Made by a program: the position numbers and the translations under genes
Notes under the pieces: model-generated
What the model saw: the letters and a program-made list of their open reading frames with translations, nothing else
Databases searched by the model: none
Told to the model about the DNA's origin: nothing
Source: Citrobacter arsenatis
Lineage (GTDB): Bacteria > Pseudomonadota > Gammaproteobacteria > Enterobacterales > Enterobacteriaceae
Assembly: GCF_004353845.1 (NCBI RefSeq)
Contig: NZ_CP037864.1
Coordinates: forward strand, 4,836,001 to 4,900,000
DNA: 64,000 bases
Direction of reading: 5' to 3'
Part shown: in pieces, positions 35,030 through 45,044 of the stretch
Numbering within the stretch: the first letter of the stretch is position 1
Layout: every line of letters starts with the position of its first letter

Positions 35030-37115
35030 ACTTCTTCTTCGCGGCCGCTTTTCGGCGCTTATCCAAATCCTTAATCAGCTTATTCACCCCCTCATCGGCA
35101 AACATTTGCTCCAGCGTGGCGGTGAGCTTACGTCGCCAGTTTTTGTACTGGTCGCTGGTCCCCGGAATGTTGACCGGCTCAGCCATATCCAGCCAGTCTT
35201 CCGGTTGCAGGCCCAGCAGCGCACTGTTGCTGTCAGCGATGTAGCGTTGCATACCGCGATTAAGAATCGGCGTCATCGACATCAGGGACGCCTTGTGACC
35301 TGCACGTTTTGGCAGACAACCGTATTTGTGCAGCGCGTCCAGCAGCCCCTGTTTCGCCAGTTCTCTGTCCTGATACAACCCACGCAGCACGACTTCATCC
35401 GGGTACAGGCCCAGCGCCTTACCCAGCGTCAGATCGCCGCTATCCCAATAACCTTTAAGCGTAGGAAGGTCATGCGTCGCCGCGACTGCCATTGATTGTT
35501 CCGGGTACGCTTTCGGCGCACGGAAGTTCTTCTCATGGTCATTCTCAAAATAAAGTACTTTGTAGGAATAGACACCACTGTCACGCAGCTTGCTGACGAT
35601 CTCCACCGGCACGGTACCCAGATCTTCACCAATCACCATGCAGTGATGACGTTTACTTTCCAGCGCCAGAATTGAAAGCAGATCGTCTACCGGATAATGC
35701 ACGTAGGCACCGTGATCGGCTGTTTCTCCGTAAGGGATCCACCACAGACGCAGCATCGACATAACATGGTCGATACGCAGCGCGCCACAGTTCTGCATAT
35801 TGGCGCGCAGCAGTTCGATAAACGGTTCGTAAGCGCGCGCGGTGATGATGTGCGGATCCATCGGCGGCAGTCCCCAGTTTTGCCCGAGCGGACCGAGAAT
35901 GTCCGGCGGTGCGCCCACCGAGGCTTTCAGGCAGTACAGCTCGCGGTCGCACCAGGTTTCCGCCCCACCTTCGGCCACGCCAACCGCCAGGTCGCGATAC
36001 AGTCCAATCGGCATCGCAAAACCCTGGCTGGTTTGCCAGCAGTCAGCAAACTGACTATATGCCAGCCACTGCAACCACAGGTAGAAATCCACATCATCAC
36101 GATGCGTTTCGCAGAAGCGTTTTACCTCTGGCGAGTCCACCGACTGGAATGCCTGCGGCCACACCGGCCATCCCCAGCGCAATGCGTCCTCTTTCACCTG
36201 ATGCGCATGCAGCGCATCAAATGCCGCCTGCCAGTAGAGGCTATCCCCTTCCCGGGCCACAAACTGGCGAAATGCCGCCATCTGCTCATCATTGCGCGCA
36301 GAGAAGCTTTTCCACGCCATACGTAGCGCCGTCATCTTCAGGGTGGTAACGGCAGAATAATCAACCCACTCGGCATCACGCGCGCGTTGCAAGGCTTGCT
36401 GCGTCGCGGGTTTCTGCCACCACACCTGCGCCTCTTTACTCAGGCGGAAATCGTCGACTGCGTTAACATCAATGTAGATCACATTCAACCAGCGGCGTGA
36501 CGACGGGCTGTACGGGCTGGCGCTCTCCGGGTTCGCCGGATACAGCGCATGAATCGGATTAAGCCCGATAAACGCGCCGCCGCGTTGCGCCACATCCACC
36601 AGCATGGCGCGGAGATCGCCAAAGTCGCCAATCCCCCAGTTTTTTTCTGAACGCAGGGTATAGAGCTGAACGCATGCCCCCCACAGCTTCTGCCCGGCTA
36701 ACAGCGCCTGCGGCTCATAGCAGCGCTTCGGCGCAACGATGATGCGGCAATGGGTACGTAGCTCGCCCTGGGTCAGAGTCAGCGTGTGATACCCCTCCGG
36801 CAGCTTCGCCGGAAGGTTGAAAGCTTTACCGCCGACAGCATGCCCTTTGTGCTGCACGCCCTCTTCGGTGGTCAGCAGCCAGTTAAACTCTCCGCTTCCC
36901 TCTACCGCCAGTGGCATTTTCTTACCAGCGGTATAAACCATGACATTCGGCACCGGAGTGACCGCCACCTGAGCGGCGGCGGAGGTGCGATGCATGGCGT
37001 CAAGCAAACGCCGCTTGGTTTCGGCGCCAATAGACTGCGGTTTACCGTGGGCATTAATGTAATTGGGGCTGATCCCCGCCGCCTGCGCGGCATTATCCAG
37101 ACGTTTGCTTTCCAT
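35028..37115 (-). CDS. malQ: 4-alpha-glucanotransferase (amylomaltase)
   Basis: MalQ disproportionates maltodextrins, releasing glucose and longer chains in the cytoplasm. The 695-residue GH77 enzyme has ALRIDHVMSMLRLWW as the nucleophile region, the VIGEDLGTVP acid/base segment, and the TDQYKNWRRKL tail. It lies 9 bases after malP as the second gene of malPQ. Confidence 0.96.
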   Translation of the reverse strand: MESKRLDNAAQAAGISPNYINAHGKPQSIGAETKRRLLDAMHRTSAAAQVAVTPVPNVMVYTAGKKMPLAVEGSGEFNWLLTTEEGVQHKGHAVGGKAFNLPAKLPEGYHTLTLTQGELRTHCRIIVAPKRCYEPQALLAGQKLWGACVQLYTLRSEKNWGIGDFGDLRAMLVDVAQRGGAFIGLNPIHALYPANPESASPYSPSSRRWLNVIYIDVNAVDDFRLSKEAQVWWQKPATQQALQRARDAEWVDYSAVTTLKMTALRMAWKSFSARNDEQMAAFRQFVAREGDSLYWQAAFDALHAHQVKEDALRWGWPVWPQAFQSVDSPEVKRFCETHRDDVDFYLWLQWLAYSQFADCWQTSQGFAMPIGLYRDLAVGVAEGGAETWCDRELYCLKASVGAPPDILGPLGQNWGLPPMDPHIITARAYEPFIELLRANMQNCGALRIDHVMSMLRLWWIPYGETADHGAYVHYPVDDLLSILALESKRHHCMVIGEDLGTVPVEIVSKLRDSGVYSYKVLYFENDHEKNFRAPKAYPEQSMAVAATHDLPTLKGYWDSGDLTLGKALGLYPDEVVLRGLYQDRELAKQGLLDALHKYGCLPKRAGHKASLMSMTPILNRGMQRYIADSNSALLGLQPEDWLDMAEPVNIPGTSDQYKNWRRKLTATLEQMFADEGVNKLIKDLDKRRKAAAKKK

Positions 37116-37124
37116 CGCGATTCC

Positions 37125-39518
37125 TTAACGTTTCGCCTGCCAGATACGAGCCTGATAATCGCGGATGGAGCGATCCGAACTGAACATGCCGCAACGTGCA
37201 GTATTCAGAATCGCCGCCCGGGTCCAGGCGTCCTGGTCACGATACAACACGTCAACCTGCTTCTGAGCTTCAACGTAGGCCGCGAAGTCCGCCATCACCA
37301 GATACGGGTCGCCGCCCTGCTTGCCGATACTGTGCAGCATCTGGTCGAAGGCATGCTTGTCGCCATCGCTGTATTTCCCGCTTTCCAGCTCTTTCAGGAC
37401 GGCATCCAGCACTTTGTCTTTCTTACGCCATTTCACCGGATCGTAGCCTTTGGCTTTGAGCGCCTTCACCTCTTCCACGGTATGACCAAAGATAAAGATA
37501 TTCTCGTCACCCACTTTCTCGGCGATTTCGACGTTTGCGCCATCCAGGGTGCCGACGGTTAACGCACCGTTCAGCGCCAGCTTCATGTTGCCGGTGCCGG
37601 AAGCCTCTTTCCCAGCGGTAGAAATTTGCTCAGAGATATCCGCCGCCGGGATCAGCATTTCCGCCGCCGAGACACAATAATCCGGCAGGAAGACGACCTT
37701 CAGCTTGTCGCCGACTTTCGGGTCGTTATTGATGGTTTGTGCAACCTTGTTGATAGCGAAGATGATATTTTTCGCCAGGTAGTAACCCGGTGCAGCTTTT
37801 GCGCCAAACAGGAATACGCGCGGCACGCGATCTGCCTGTGGGTTCTCACGGATTTCTTTGTACAACGCCAGAATATGCAGCAGGTTGAGGTGCTGGCGCT
37901 TGTACTCGTGCAGACGTTTGATCTGAATATCAAAAATCGCGTTGGTCGTTATCTCAATACCGGTACGCGCTTTAATAAACTTCACCAGACGCTCTTTGTT
38001 CGCCAGCTTGATGTCACGATACTGCTGACGGAACTTCGCGTCGTCGGCGTATTTTTCCAGGTTTATCAACTGGTCAAGATCGTTGGCCCACTCTTTTTTC
38101 AGCGATTTATCTAACAGTGCGGCAAGCGCCGGGTTGCACTGCTTAATCCAGCGACGTGGGGTAATCCCGTTAGTGACGTTATGGAATTTGTTCGGCCAAA
38201 GCTGGTGATATTCCGGGAACAGATCTTTCACCACCAGATCGGAGTGCAGCGCCGCCACGCCGTTAACCGCAAAGCCGCTGACCACGCACATGTTGGCCAT
38301 ACGTACCTGTTTGTTGTGCACCACCGCCAGTTTCGCCCAGACTTCAGCATCACCCGGCCAGGTTTTATCGACCAATGTCTTAAAGCGGTCGTTAATCTCT
38401 TTGATGATTTGCATGTGGCGCGGCAGAAGCGCTTTCACCAGCTTCTCGTCCCAGCACTCTAACGCTTCCGGCATCAGGGTGTGGTTGGTGTAAGCGAAGG
38501 TTTTGCTGGTAATCGCCCACGCGTCGTCCCAGCTCATTTGGTGCTCATCAATCAGCACGCGCAGCAGCTCTGGGATCGCGATGGTCGGGTGAGTATCGTT
38601 AAGCTGAATCACTTCGTAATCAGCCAGCTCATGCAGCTTACGCCCTGCCAGATGATGGCGGCGCAGAATGTCAGCTACGGAGCAGGCGCACTGGAAATAC
38701 TGCTGCATCAGGCGCAGCTTTTTACCTGCGGTGTGGTTGTCGTTCGGGTACAGCACTTTAGTCAGTTTTTCGGCGTCGATGCCCTGCTGCTCTGCGCGCA
38801 GGAAATCGCCGTCGTTAAATTTGGTCAGGTTAAATGGATGCGCGTGGCTGGCCTGCCATAGACGCAGCGGCTGCGCCACGCTGTTGCGATAGCCAAGAAC
38901 CGGAAGATCCCAGGCCTGGCCGGTAATGATAAATCCAGGCTCCCAGTGCCCTTCTTTAGTGACCTTGCCGCCAATCCCAACCTGCACATCCAGCGCCTCG
39001 TTGTGACGGAACCACGGATAGCTGCCGCGATGCCAGTCGTCCGGGGCTTCCATCTGTTGCCCATCGGCAAACGACTGACGGAATAAACCGTACTGATAGT
39101 TGAGGCCGTAACCGGTCGCCGACTGGCCGACTGTCGCCATCGAATCAAGGAAGCAGGCCGCCAGGCGTCCCAATCCACCGTTACCCAACGCCGGATCGAT
39201 CTCTTCTTCCAGCAGGTCGGTCAGGTTGACGTCATGCGCTTTCAGCTCATCGCTCACCGCCTGATACCAGCCGAGATTGAGTAAGTTGTTGCCGGTCAGA
39301 CGGCCAATCAAAAACTCCATCGAGATGTAGTTAACGTGACGCTGATTTTTTGCCGGTTTTGCCGCAGGCTGGGCGCTGAGTAACTCAGCCAACGCCCCAC
39401 TCACTGCCTGCCACCATTGGCGCGACGTCATTTCTTGAGCCGACAGTAAACCGAAGCGCTGCCACTGACGCGTCAGGGCAGCCTGAAATTGATCTTTGTT
39501 GAAAGTAGGCTGTGACAT
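37125..39518 (-). CDS. malP: Maltodextrin phosphorylase
   Basis: MalP phosphorolyses maltodextrins to glucose-1-phosphate. The 797-residue GT35 enzyme has the pyridoxal phosphate lysine region EASGTGNMKLALNG and HEYKRQHLN. It lacks the longer N-terminal extension of GlgP-type enzymes. Its neighbour malQ and the MalT boxes upstream separate it from the glycogen phosphorylase glgP found later in the window. Confidence 0.96.
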   Translation of the reverse strand: MSQPTFNKDQFQAALTRQWQRFGLLSAQEMTSRQWWQAVSGALAELLSAQPAAKPAKNQRHVNYISMEFLIGRLTGNNLLNLGWYQAVSDELKAHDVNLTDLLEEEIDPALGNGGLGRLAACFLDSMATVGQSATGYGLNYQYGLFRQSFADGQQMEAPDDWHRGSYPWFRHNEALDVQVGIGGKVTKEGHWEPGFIITGQAWDLPVLGYRNSVAQPLRLWQASHAHPFNLTKFNDGDFLRAEQQGIDAEKLTKVLYPNDNHTAGKKLRLMQQYFQCACSVADILRRHHLAGRKLHELADYEVIQLNDTHPTIAIPELLRVLIDEHQMSWDDAWAITSKTFAYTNHTLMPEALECWDEKLVKALLPRHMQIIKEINDRFKTLVDKTWPGDAEVWAKLAVVHNKQVRMANMCVVSGFAVNGVAALHSDLVVKDLFPEYHQLWPNKFHNVTNGITPRRWIKQCNPALAALLDKSLKKEWANDLDQLINLEKYADDAKFRQQYRDIKLANKERLVKFIKARTGIEITTNAIFDIQIKRLHEYKRQHLNLLHILALYKEIRENPQADRVPRVFLFGAKAAPGYYLAKNIIFAINKVAQTINNDPKVGDKLKVVFLPDYCVSAAEMLIPAADISEQISTAGKEASGTGNMKLALNGALTVGTLDGANVEIAEKVGDENIFIFGHTVEEVKALKAKGYDPVKWRKKDKVLDAVLKELESGKYSDGDKHAFDQMLHSIGKQGGDPYLVMADFAAYVEAQKQVDVLYRDQDAWTRAAILNTARCGMFSSDRSIRDYQARIWQAKR

Positions 39519-39585
39519 AGGGGTTCCAGATCCTTAGGTAATAAAACAACGTTATCGCTAGTTTGCCTGGCTCGTTGTTGACATT

Positions 39586-39630
39586 CCTCATCCTGGCACG
39601 GATTAGGCAGGGAGGAGGAGCGGGGATGAG
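39586..39630 (-). promoter_or_regulatory. MalT boxes of the malPQ promoter
   Basis: Three matches to the MalT box (5'-GGGGA(T/G)GAGG) cluster here: GGATGAGG on the minus strand at 39586-39593, GGGAGGAGG at 39610-39618 and GGGGATGAG at 39622-39630, the last two on the plus strand. The malP start is about 70-110 bases away, as expected for a class activated by MalT with maltotriose and ATP. Confidence 0.6.
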
Positions 39631-39975
39631 CATAAAAGTGTGATCGCCACCACTTAAAGGGGGCGTAACCGCCGCATAACGCCTACGGATGACGCGTTAA
39701 TAGCAAAGGATAAATCGACAATATCAAATAGCAGGATGACTTTAGGAAACAATGTGTAAACAGAGAAATAGTTTCTAACCTGAAATACCTGGGCCAGATC
39801 AGATAATTCACATGAAACTCTTTAAGTCGGCCACAAATTTTGGCAATTTTTATTAACCACCTGAGTAGGCGCACAAAAATAGAGGGAATTTTCGGCACAG
39901 CTAAAATAACGACGGATCCAGTCGCCACGCCCGTTGCGACTGTTTAAAGCAATTAATCTAATAGATGTATAGATT

Positions 39976-39991
39976 TGTGACATAGTGCAAA
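39976..39991 (+). promoter_or_regulatory. Candidate CRP site of malT
   Basis: A TGTGA half-site followed by CATAGTGCAAA matches the E. coli malT CRP region as I remember it; the second half-site is weak. It lies about 140 bases before the malT ATG. A TTGCAT at 40019 may be the -35 hexamer. Confidence 0.5.
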
Positions 39992-40116
39992 ATCAGACAC
40001 ACAAAAAGTCCGCTTAGCTTGCATAAAACACTAATCTGGCCGACCTTATATCTATTAATTACGAAGCGCAAAAAAAATCATTCTTCCCCATTTTCACACA
40101 GTGAAGTGACTAACTT

Positions 40117-42822
40117 ATGTTGATTCCGTCTAAATTAAGTCGTCCGGTTCGTCTCGACCATACGGTGGTTCGTGAGCGCCTGTTGGCTAAACTTTCCGGC
40201 GCGAACAATTTCAGGCTCGCTCTGATAACAAGTCCTGCTGGTTATGGAAAAACGACGCTGGTTTCACAATGGGCGGCGGGGAAGAACGACTTAGGCTGGT
40301 ACTCTCTGGATGAAGGTGATAATCAGCAAGAGCGCTTTGCCAGCTATCTGATTGCCGCAATCCAACAGGCGACAGGTGGACACTGCACCACCAGCGAAGC
40401 GATGGTGCAAAAGCGCCAATACGCCAGCCTGACGTCACTGTTTGCCCAGCTATTTATCGAACTGGCCGAGTGGCACCGTCCGCTCTACCTGGTGGTGGAT
40501 GATTATCATTTAATCTCCAATCCGGCTATTCACGAAGCCATGCGTTTCTTCCTGCGTCACCAGCCTGAAAACCTCACGCTGGTGGTGCTGTCACGTAACC
40601 TGCCGCAGTTGGGCATTGCTAACCTGCGGGTACGCGACCAGCTGCTGGAGATAGGCAGCCAACAGTTAGCCTTTAACCATCAGGAAGCCAAACAATTTTT
40701 CGACCGACGTTTGTCCTCTCCCATTGAAGCGGCAGAAAGCAGCCGGATGTGCGATGACGTTGCTGGCTGGGCCACAGCGTTACAACTGATCGCTCTTTCC
40801 GCCCGCCAGAACAATAACTCCGCTCACCAGTCGGCACGTCGCCTCGCCGGGATCAACGCCAGCCATCTGTCCGATTACCTGGTTGATGAAGTGCTGGACA
40901 GCGTCGACCTCGGCACCCGTCACTTCCTGTTGAAAAGCGCCATTCTGCGTTCCATGAACGATGCGCTGATCGTCCGGGTCACTGGGGAAGAAAACGGCCA
41001 GATGCGGCTGGAAGAAATTGAGCGCCAGGGGTTATTCCTGCAACGGATGGATGACGTTGGCGAGTGGTTCAGTTATCACCCGCTGTTTGGTAGCTTTTTA
41101 CGCCAGCGCTGCCAATGGGAGCTGGCGAACGAACTGCCTGAAATACACCGCGCCGCCGCGGAAAGCTGGATGGCGCAAGGTTTCCCCAGCGAAGCTATCC
41201 ACCACGCGCTGGCGGCTGGCGACGCCCATATGCTCCGCGATATTCTGCTTAACCATGCGTGGGGACTGTTTAACCACAGCGAGTTGACGCTGCTGGAAGA
41301 GTCGCTGAAAGCCCTGCCGTGGGAAAGCCTGCTGGAAAATCCGCGTCTGGTTCTGCTCCAGGCCTGGCTAATGCAAAGCCAGCACCGCTACGGAGAGGTT
41401 AACACCCTGCTGGCGCGCGCGGAGCAGGAAATAAAAGGCGACATGGAACCGACGCTACACGCCGAATTTAACGCCCTGCGGGCGCAGGTAGCGATTAACG
41501 ACGGTAACCCCGACGAAGCCGAGCGTCTGGCGAAACTGGCGCTGGATGAGTTACCCATCGCCTGGTTCTATAGCCGTATCGTCGCCACCTCAGTACACGG
41601 CGAAGTCCTGCACTGTAAGGGCGATCTCACGCGTTCCCTGGCATTGATGCAGCAAACCGAGCAAATGGCCCGCCACCATGACGTCTGGCATTACGCGCTG
41701 TGGAGCCTTATCCAGCAAAGCGAGATTTTGTTTGCCCAGGGCTTTTTACAGGCCGCCTGGGAGACTCAGGAAAAAGCGTTTCAACTGATCAAAGAGCAGC
41801 ATCTGGAACAACTGCCGATGCACGAATTCCTGGTGCGTATTCGCGCGCAGCTCCTGTGGGCGTGGGCGCGTCTGGACGAGTCTGAAGCGTCTGCCCGCTC
41901 GGGTATTGAACTGCTCTCCACTTTCCAGCCGCAGCAACAGCTACAGTGCCTGGCGCTGCTGATTCAATGTTCGCTGGCACGGGGCGATCTGGACAATGCG
42001 CGTAGTCTGCTCAACCGTCTGGAAAACCTGTTGGGCAACGGTCACTATCACAGCGACTGGATCTCCAACGCCGATAAGGTGCGGGTGATTTACTGGCAAA
42101 TGGTGGGCGACAAAAACTCGGCCGCCAACTGGCTGCGCCACACGCCGAAACCGGAATTCGCCAATAACCACTTCCTGCAAAGCCAGTGGCGCAACATCGC
42201 CCGCGCGCAGATCCTGCTTGGCGAGTTTGAGCCGGCTGAAATTGTGCTGGAAGAGTTAAATGAAAATGCGCGTAACCTGCGCTTAATGAGCGATCTGAAC
42301 CGTAACCTGCTGCTGCTTAATCAGCTGTACTGGCAGGCAGGACGCAAAAATGACGCCCAGCGCGTATTACTTGATGCGCTGCAGCTGGCGAACCGCACCG
42401 GGTTTATCAGCCATTTTGTTATTGAAGGCGAGGCCATGGCGCAGCAACTGCGTCAGCTGATTCAGCTCAATACTTTGCCGGAACTCGATCAGCACCGCGC
42501 CCAGCGTATTTTGCGGGAGATTAACCAGCACCACCGCCATAAATTCGCCCACTTCGATGAAGGGTTCGTTGAGCGTCTGCTGACGCACCCGGAAGTGCCG
42601 GAGCTTATCCGCACCAGCCCGCTGACCCAGCGCGAATGGCAGGTTCTGGGACTGATATATTCGGGCTACAGCAACGAGCAGATCGCCGGAGAGCTGGCCG
42701 TCGCGGCAACGACCATCAAAACGCACATCCGCAATTTGTACCAGAAGCTCGGCGTCGCACATCGCCAGGATGCGGTGCAACATGCGCAGAAGCTGCTGAA
42801 GATGATGGGCTATGGGGTTTAG
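40117..42822 (+). CDS. malT: Maltose regulon transcriptional activator MalT
   Basis: MalT is a STAND-class ATPase activator induced by maltotriose. The 901 residues comprise an N-terminal NTPase domain with Walker A SPAGYGKTT (39-47) and Walker B LYLVVDDYH, a winged-helix segment, and a TPR-like sensor domain. It ends with a LuxR-type helix-turn-helix (LTQREWQVLGLIYSGYSNEQ onward). The length equals E. coli MalT. Downstream only 36 bases and a REP separate it from glpR. Confidence 0.97.
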   Translation: MLIPSKLSRPVRLDHTVVRERLLAKLSGANNFRLALITSPAGYGKTTLVSQWAAGKNDLGWYSLDEGDNQQERFASYLIAAIQQATGGHCTTSEAMVQKRQYASLTSLFAQLFIELAEWHRPLYLVVDDYHLISNPAIHEAMRFFLRHQPENLTLVVLSRNLPQLGIANLRVRDQLLEIGSQQLAFNHQEAKQFFDRRLSSPIEAAESSRMCDDVAGWATALQLIALSARQNNNSAHQSARRLAGINASHLSDYLVDEVLDSVDLGTRHFLLKSAILRSMNDALIVRVTGEENGQMRLEEIERQGLFLQRMDDVGEWFSYHPLFGSFLRQRCQWELANELPEIHRAAAESWMAQGFPSEAIHHALAAGDAHMLRDILLNHAWGLFNHSELTLLEESLKALPWESLLENPRLVLLQAWLMQSQHRYGEVNTLLARAEQEIKGDMEPTLHAEFNALRAQVAINDGNPDEAERLAKLALDELPIAWFYSRIVATSVHGEVLHCKGDLTRSLALMQQTEQMARHHDVWHYALWSLIQQSEILFAQGFLQAAWETQEKAFQLIKEQHLEQLPMHEFLVRIRAQLLWAWARLDESEASARSGIELLSTFQPQQQLQCLALLIQCSLARGDLDNARSLLNRLENLLGNGHYHSDWISNADKVRVIYWQMVGDKNSAANWLRHTPKPEFANNHFLQSQWRNIARAQILLGEFEPAEIVLEELNENARNLRLMSDLNRNLLLLNQLYWQAGRKNDAQRVLLDALQLANRTGFISHFVIEGEAMAQQLRQLIQLNTLPELDQHRAQRILREINQHHRHKFAHFDEGFVERLLTHPEVPELIRTSPLTQREWQVLGLIYSGYSNEQIAGELAVAATTIKTHIRNLYQKLGVAHRQDAVQHAQKLLKMMGYGV

Positions 42823-42825
42823 TTA

Positions 42826-42857
42826 ATGCCTGATGCGCTACGCTTATCAGGCATTAA
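42826..42857. repeat. REP between malT and glpR
   Basis: AATGCCTGATGCGC and GCTTATCAGGCATT form one palindromic REP that fills nearly the whole gap between the two convergent genes and probably ends both transcripts. Confidence 0.8.
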
Positions 42858-42858
42858 C

Positions 42859-43617
42859 TTAGCACAGCTCTAACTGAATATGATGGTCCGCGATAACCTG
42901 CATCACGCCAGCGGGCGGCAGCGTGTCGGTATACACCGCATCCACCATGCTGATACTGCCCATATTCACCATCGCGTTACGACCAAACTTCGAGTGGTCC
43001 ACCACCAGCATTACATGGCGTGAATTCTCAATGATCGCGCGTTTGGTGCGAACTTCGTGATAATCAAACTCCAGCAGAGAACCATCGCTGTCGATGCCGC
43101 TGATCCCTAAGATGCCGAAGTCCAGACGGAACTGGGAAATAAAGTCGAGGGTCGCTTCGCCCATAATACCGCCGTCGCGGCTACGCAATTCACCACCGGC
43201 GAGGATTATGCGGAAATCCTCTTTCGCCATCAGCGTGTTCGCCACATTAAGGTTGTTGGTCACGATGCGTAAATTGCTGTGATTAAGCAGCGCGTGAGCC
43301 ACCGCTTCCGGCGTAGTACCGATATCAATAAACAGCGTAGAGCCGTTCGGGATCTGCGTGGCAACTTTGCGGGCAATGCGCTCTTTTTCCGCCGTCTGCG
43401 TCGCTTTACGGTCATGCCACGGGGTGTTGACCGAGCTGGATGGCAGCGCCGCGCCACCGTGATGGCGCAAAATCATGTTCTGATCGGCCAGATCGTTAAG
43501 ATCGCGGCGAATCGTCTGCGGGCTGACGGAGAAATGCTCCACCAGCTCCTCAGTACTGACGTATCCCTGTTTTTTTACCAGCTCGATGATCGCGTCATGT
43601 CGTTGTGTTTGCTTCAT
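42859..43617 (-). CDS. glpR: Glycerol-3-phosphate regulon repressor
   Basis: GlpR represses the glp genes in the absence of glycerol-3-phosphate. The 252-residue DeoR-family protein has an N-terminal helix-turn-helix (STEELVEHFSVSPQTIRRDL) and a C-terminal sugar-phosphate-binding domain with the DIGTTPEAVAHAL and GGELRSRDGG segments. It is last in glpEGR. Its stop faces malT. Confidence 0.96.
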   Translation of the reverse strand: MKQTQRHDAIIELVKKQGYVSTEELVEHFSVSPQTIRRDLNDLADQNMILRHHGGAALPSSSVNTPWHDRKATQTAEKERIARKVATQIPNGSTLFIDIGTTPEAVAHALLNHSNLRIVTNNLNVANTLMAKEDFRIILAGGELRSRDGGIMGEATLDFISQFRLDFGILGISGIDSDGSLLEFDYHEVRTKRAIIENSRHVMLVVDHSKFGRNAMVNMGSISMVDAVYTDTLPPAGVMQVIADHHIQLELC

Positions 43618-43636
43618 TAGTGTTCCCTGAAATTTT

Positions 43637-43665
43637 GCCGGATGCGCTAACGCTTATCCGGCCTA
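43637..43665. repeat. REP between glpG and glpR, overlapping the glpG stop
   Basis: GCCGGATGCGC...TTATCCGGCCTA is a REP whose final bases supply the TAG stop of glpG (43663-43665). Confidence 0.8.
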
Positions 43666-44496
43666 CAAAGTTCGTTTCCGCACATTCATCGTATCGGCAA
43701 ACGCCATTGCCAGACCCACGGCCAGCCCGGCGATATGTGCGCCGTTAGCCATCGACATGCCGAACAGATCAAACCAGCCGGCAACAATCCAGACCAAAGC
43801 AAAGATAATCAAACCACGCTGCAGGAAAATACCGCTTTGCGGATCGCGCTCGCCGCGCAACCACACATAGCCCATCAGCGCATATACCACGCCAGACAGT
43901 CCACCAAACCACGGACCGCTAAATTTCTGCTGAACATAGCCACTCAGCAGAGCGCTGATCACGGTAATGACAATCAGTTTTCCGCTGCCCAAACGCTTTT
44001 CAACCGCGCCGCCGAGATACCACCACCACAGTAGGTTGAACAGAATATGCATCAGCGAGAAGTGCATAAAAGCGTGGGTGAAATAACGCCAGAATTCAAA
44101 TTTCAGCGAAGGGTCAAACGGCCATGACAGCCAGAGCATCACCGCCTGGTCGCCCAGCACGTTCATGGCGATAAACACCAGCACACATGCGGCCATTACA
44201 CCCCAGGTTACCGGGCCTGCGCGTTCGCGCAATGTGGCCAGGAACGGATAACGTTGGTAGCGCAGACCACTGTCGGTCTGACCCGACTGCCAGCTTGCCG
44301 CAAGATAACGCGGATCGCCCGGATTCTCCAAAAATCGCGCCAGTTCAGCATGCACGCGCTCGGCCTGGGACTCATCCGCCAGCCAGACATCCGTTTGCTG
44401 ATGTTGTTGAATCGTCAGGATAACGCCCTGTGTCGCCATATAATCAACAAATGCCTGCGCCACGCGGGGGTTAGCAAAAGAGGTAATCATCAACAT
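43663..44496 (-). CDS. glpG: Rhomboid intramembrane serine protease GlpG
   Basis: GlpG cleaves transmembrane segments within the inner membrane. The 277 residues have a cytoplasmic N-terminal domain (about 1-85) and six membrane spans. The catalytic pair is in place: GLSG with Ser201 and NGAHIAGL with His254, with HFSLMHILFNLLWW as the oxyanion region. The C-terminal end (RKRTL) differs from E. coli because a REP provides the stop codon. Confidence 0.96.
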   Translation of the reverse strand: MLMITSFANPRVAQAFVDYMATQGVILTIQQHQQTDVWLADESQAERVHAELARFLENPGDPRYLAASWQSGQTDSGLRYQRYPFLATLRERAGPVTWGVMAACVLVFIAMNVLGDQAVMLWLSWPFDPSLKFEFWRYFTHAFMHFSLMHILFNLLWWWYLGGAVEKRLGSGKLIVITVISALLSGYVQQKFSGPWFGGLSGVVYALMGYVWLRGERDPQSGIFLQRGLIIFALVWIVAGWFDLFGMSMANGAHIAGLAVGLAMAFADTMNVRKRTL

Positions 44497-44571
44497 GGTT
44501 GCTGTCGCTTATTCCACACAAAAGAGGACAGTATATATATCCTGCCCGTTTCAGGCTGCATCTTTGTTAGC

Positions 44572-44898
44572 TTACGAACCGTATGTCACTTCTGCCGGAA
44601 AATGTCGATGCCAGGCGTCGAAGCCGCCGTCAACGCTGTAAACCGCGTCATAGCCCTGCTGAAGAAGATATTGCGCCGCTCCTTTACTGCTGTTGCCGTG
44701 ATAACACATCACCAACACGGCGGTGTCGAAATCATGCTCGCGCATAAACGACCCCAGCGTGTCATTCGTCAGATGAAACGCCTGCGGGGCATGACCCATC
44801 GCATAGCTTTGCGGATCGCGGATATCCACTAACACCGCGCTCCCCTGATGCAGCTTCTGATGCGCTTCTTCGACATTAATACATTCAAACTGATCCAT
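44572..44898 (-). CDS. glpE: Thiosulfate sulfurtransferase GlpE (rhodanese)
   Basis: GlpE transfers sulfur from thiosulfate to cyanide or thiols. The ATG at 44898 gives the family length of 108 residues (MDQFECINVEEAHQ), with AGAGAGAGC as ribosome binding site; an in-frame start 14 codons upstream is less likely. The active-site Cys65 is in VMCYHGNSSKG. It is first in glpEGR and divergent from glpD. Confidence 0.95.
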   Translation of the reverse strand: MDQFECINVEEAHQKLHQGSAVLVDIRDPQSYAMGHAPQAFHLTNDTLGSFMREHDFDTAVLVMCYHGNSSKGAAQYLLQQGYDAVYSVDGGFDAWHRHFPAEVTYGS

Positions 44899-45044
44899 TG
44901 CTCTCTCTTCTTTATATGGCAGGTGACGCTTTTCGGACATGCTACTGCTTAGTGTACGTCCCGACGGCAGTTAAACGCCATAATGTTATATGTATCACTG
45001 TAAATTGTTTATCCGATGTTACCAATGGCGCGAATCTTTGCTAT

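Larger units (their letters stand above)
39519..40116. other. Divergent malP/malT control region
   Basis: These 598 bases contain no supported gene. MalT boxes cluster near malP, and a CRP-like site lies nearer malT. The middle part (about 39660-39960) is AT-rich with no motif I can name. Confidence 0.7.

Noticed and set aside
36786..37562. 258-codon plus-strand frame across malQ and malP
   Set aside because: It is antisense to two well-conserved genes, has no ribosome binding site and no recognisable domain; it reflects high-GC codon bias.
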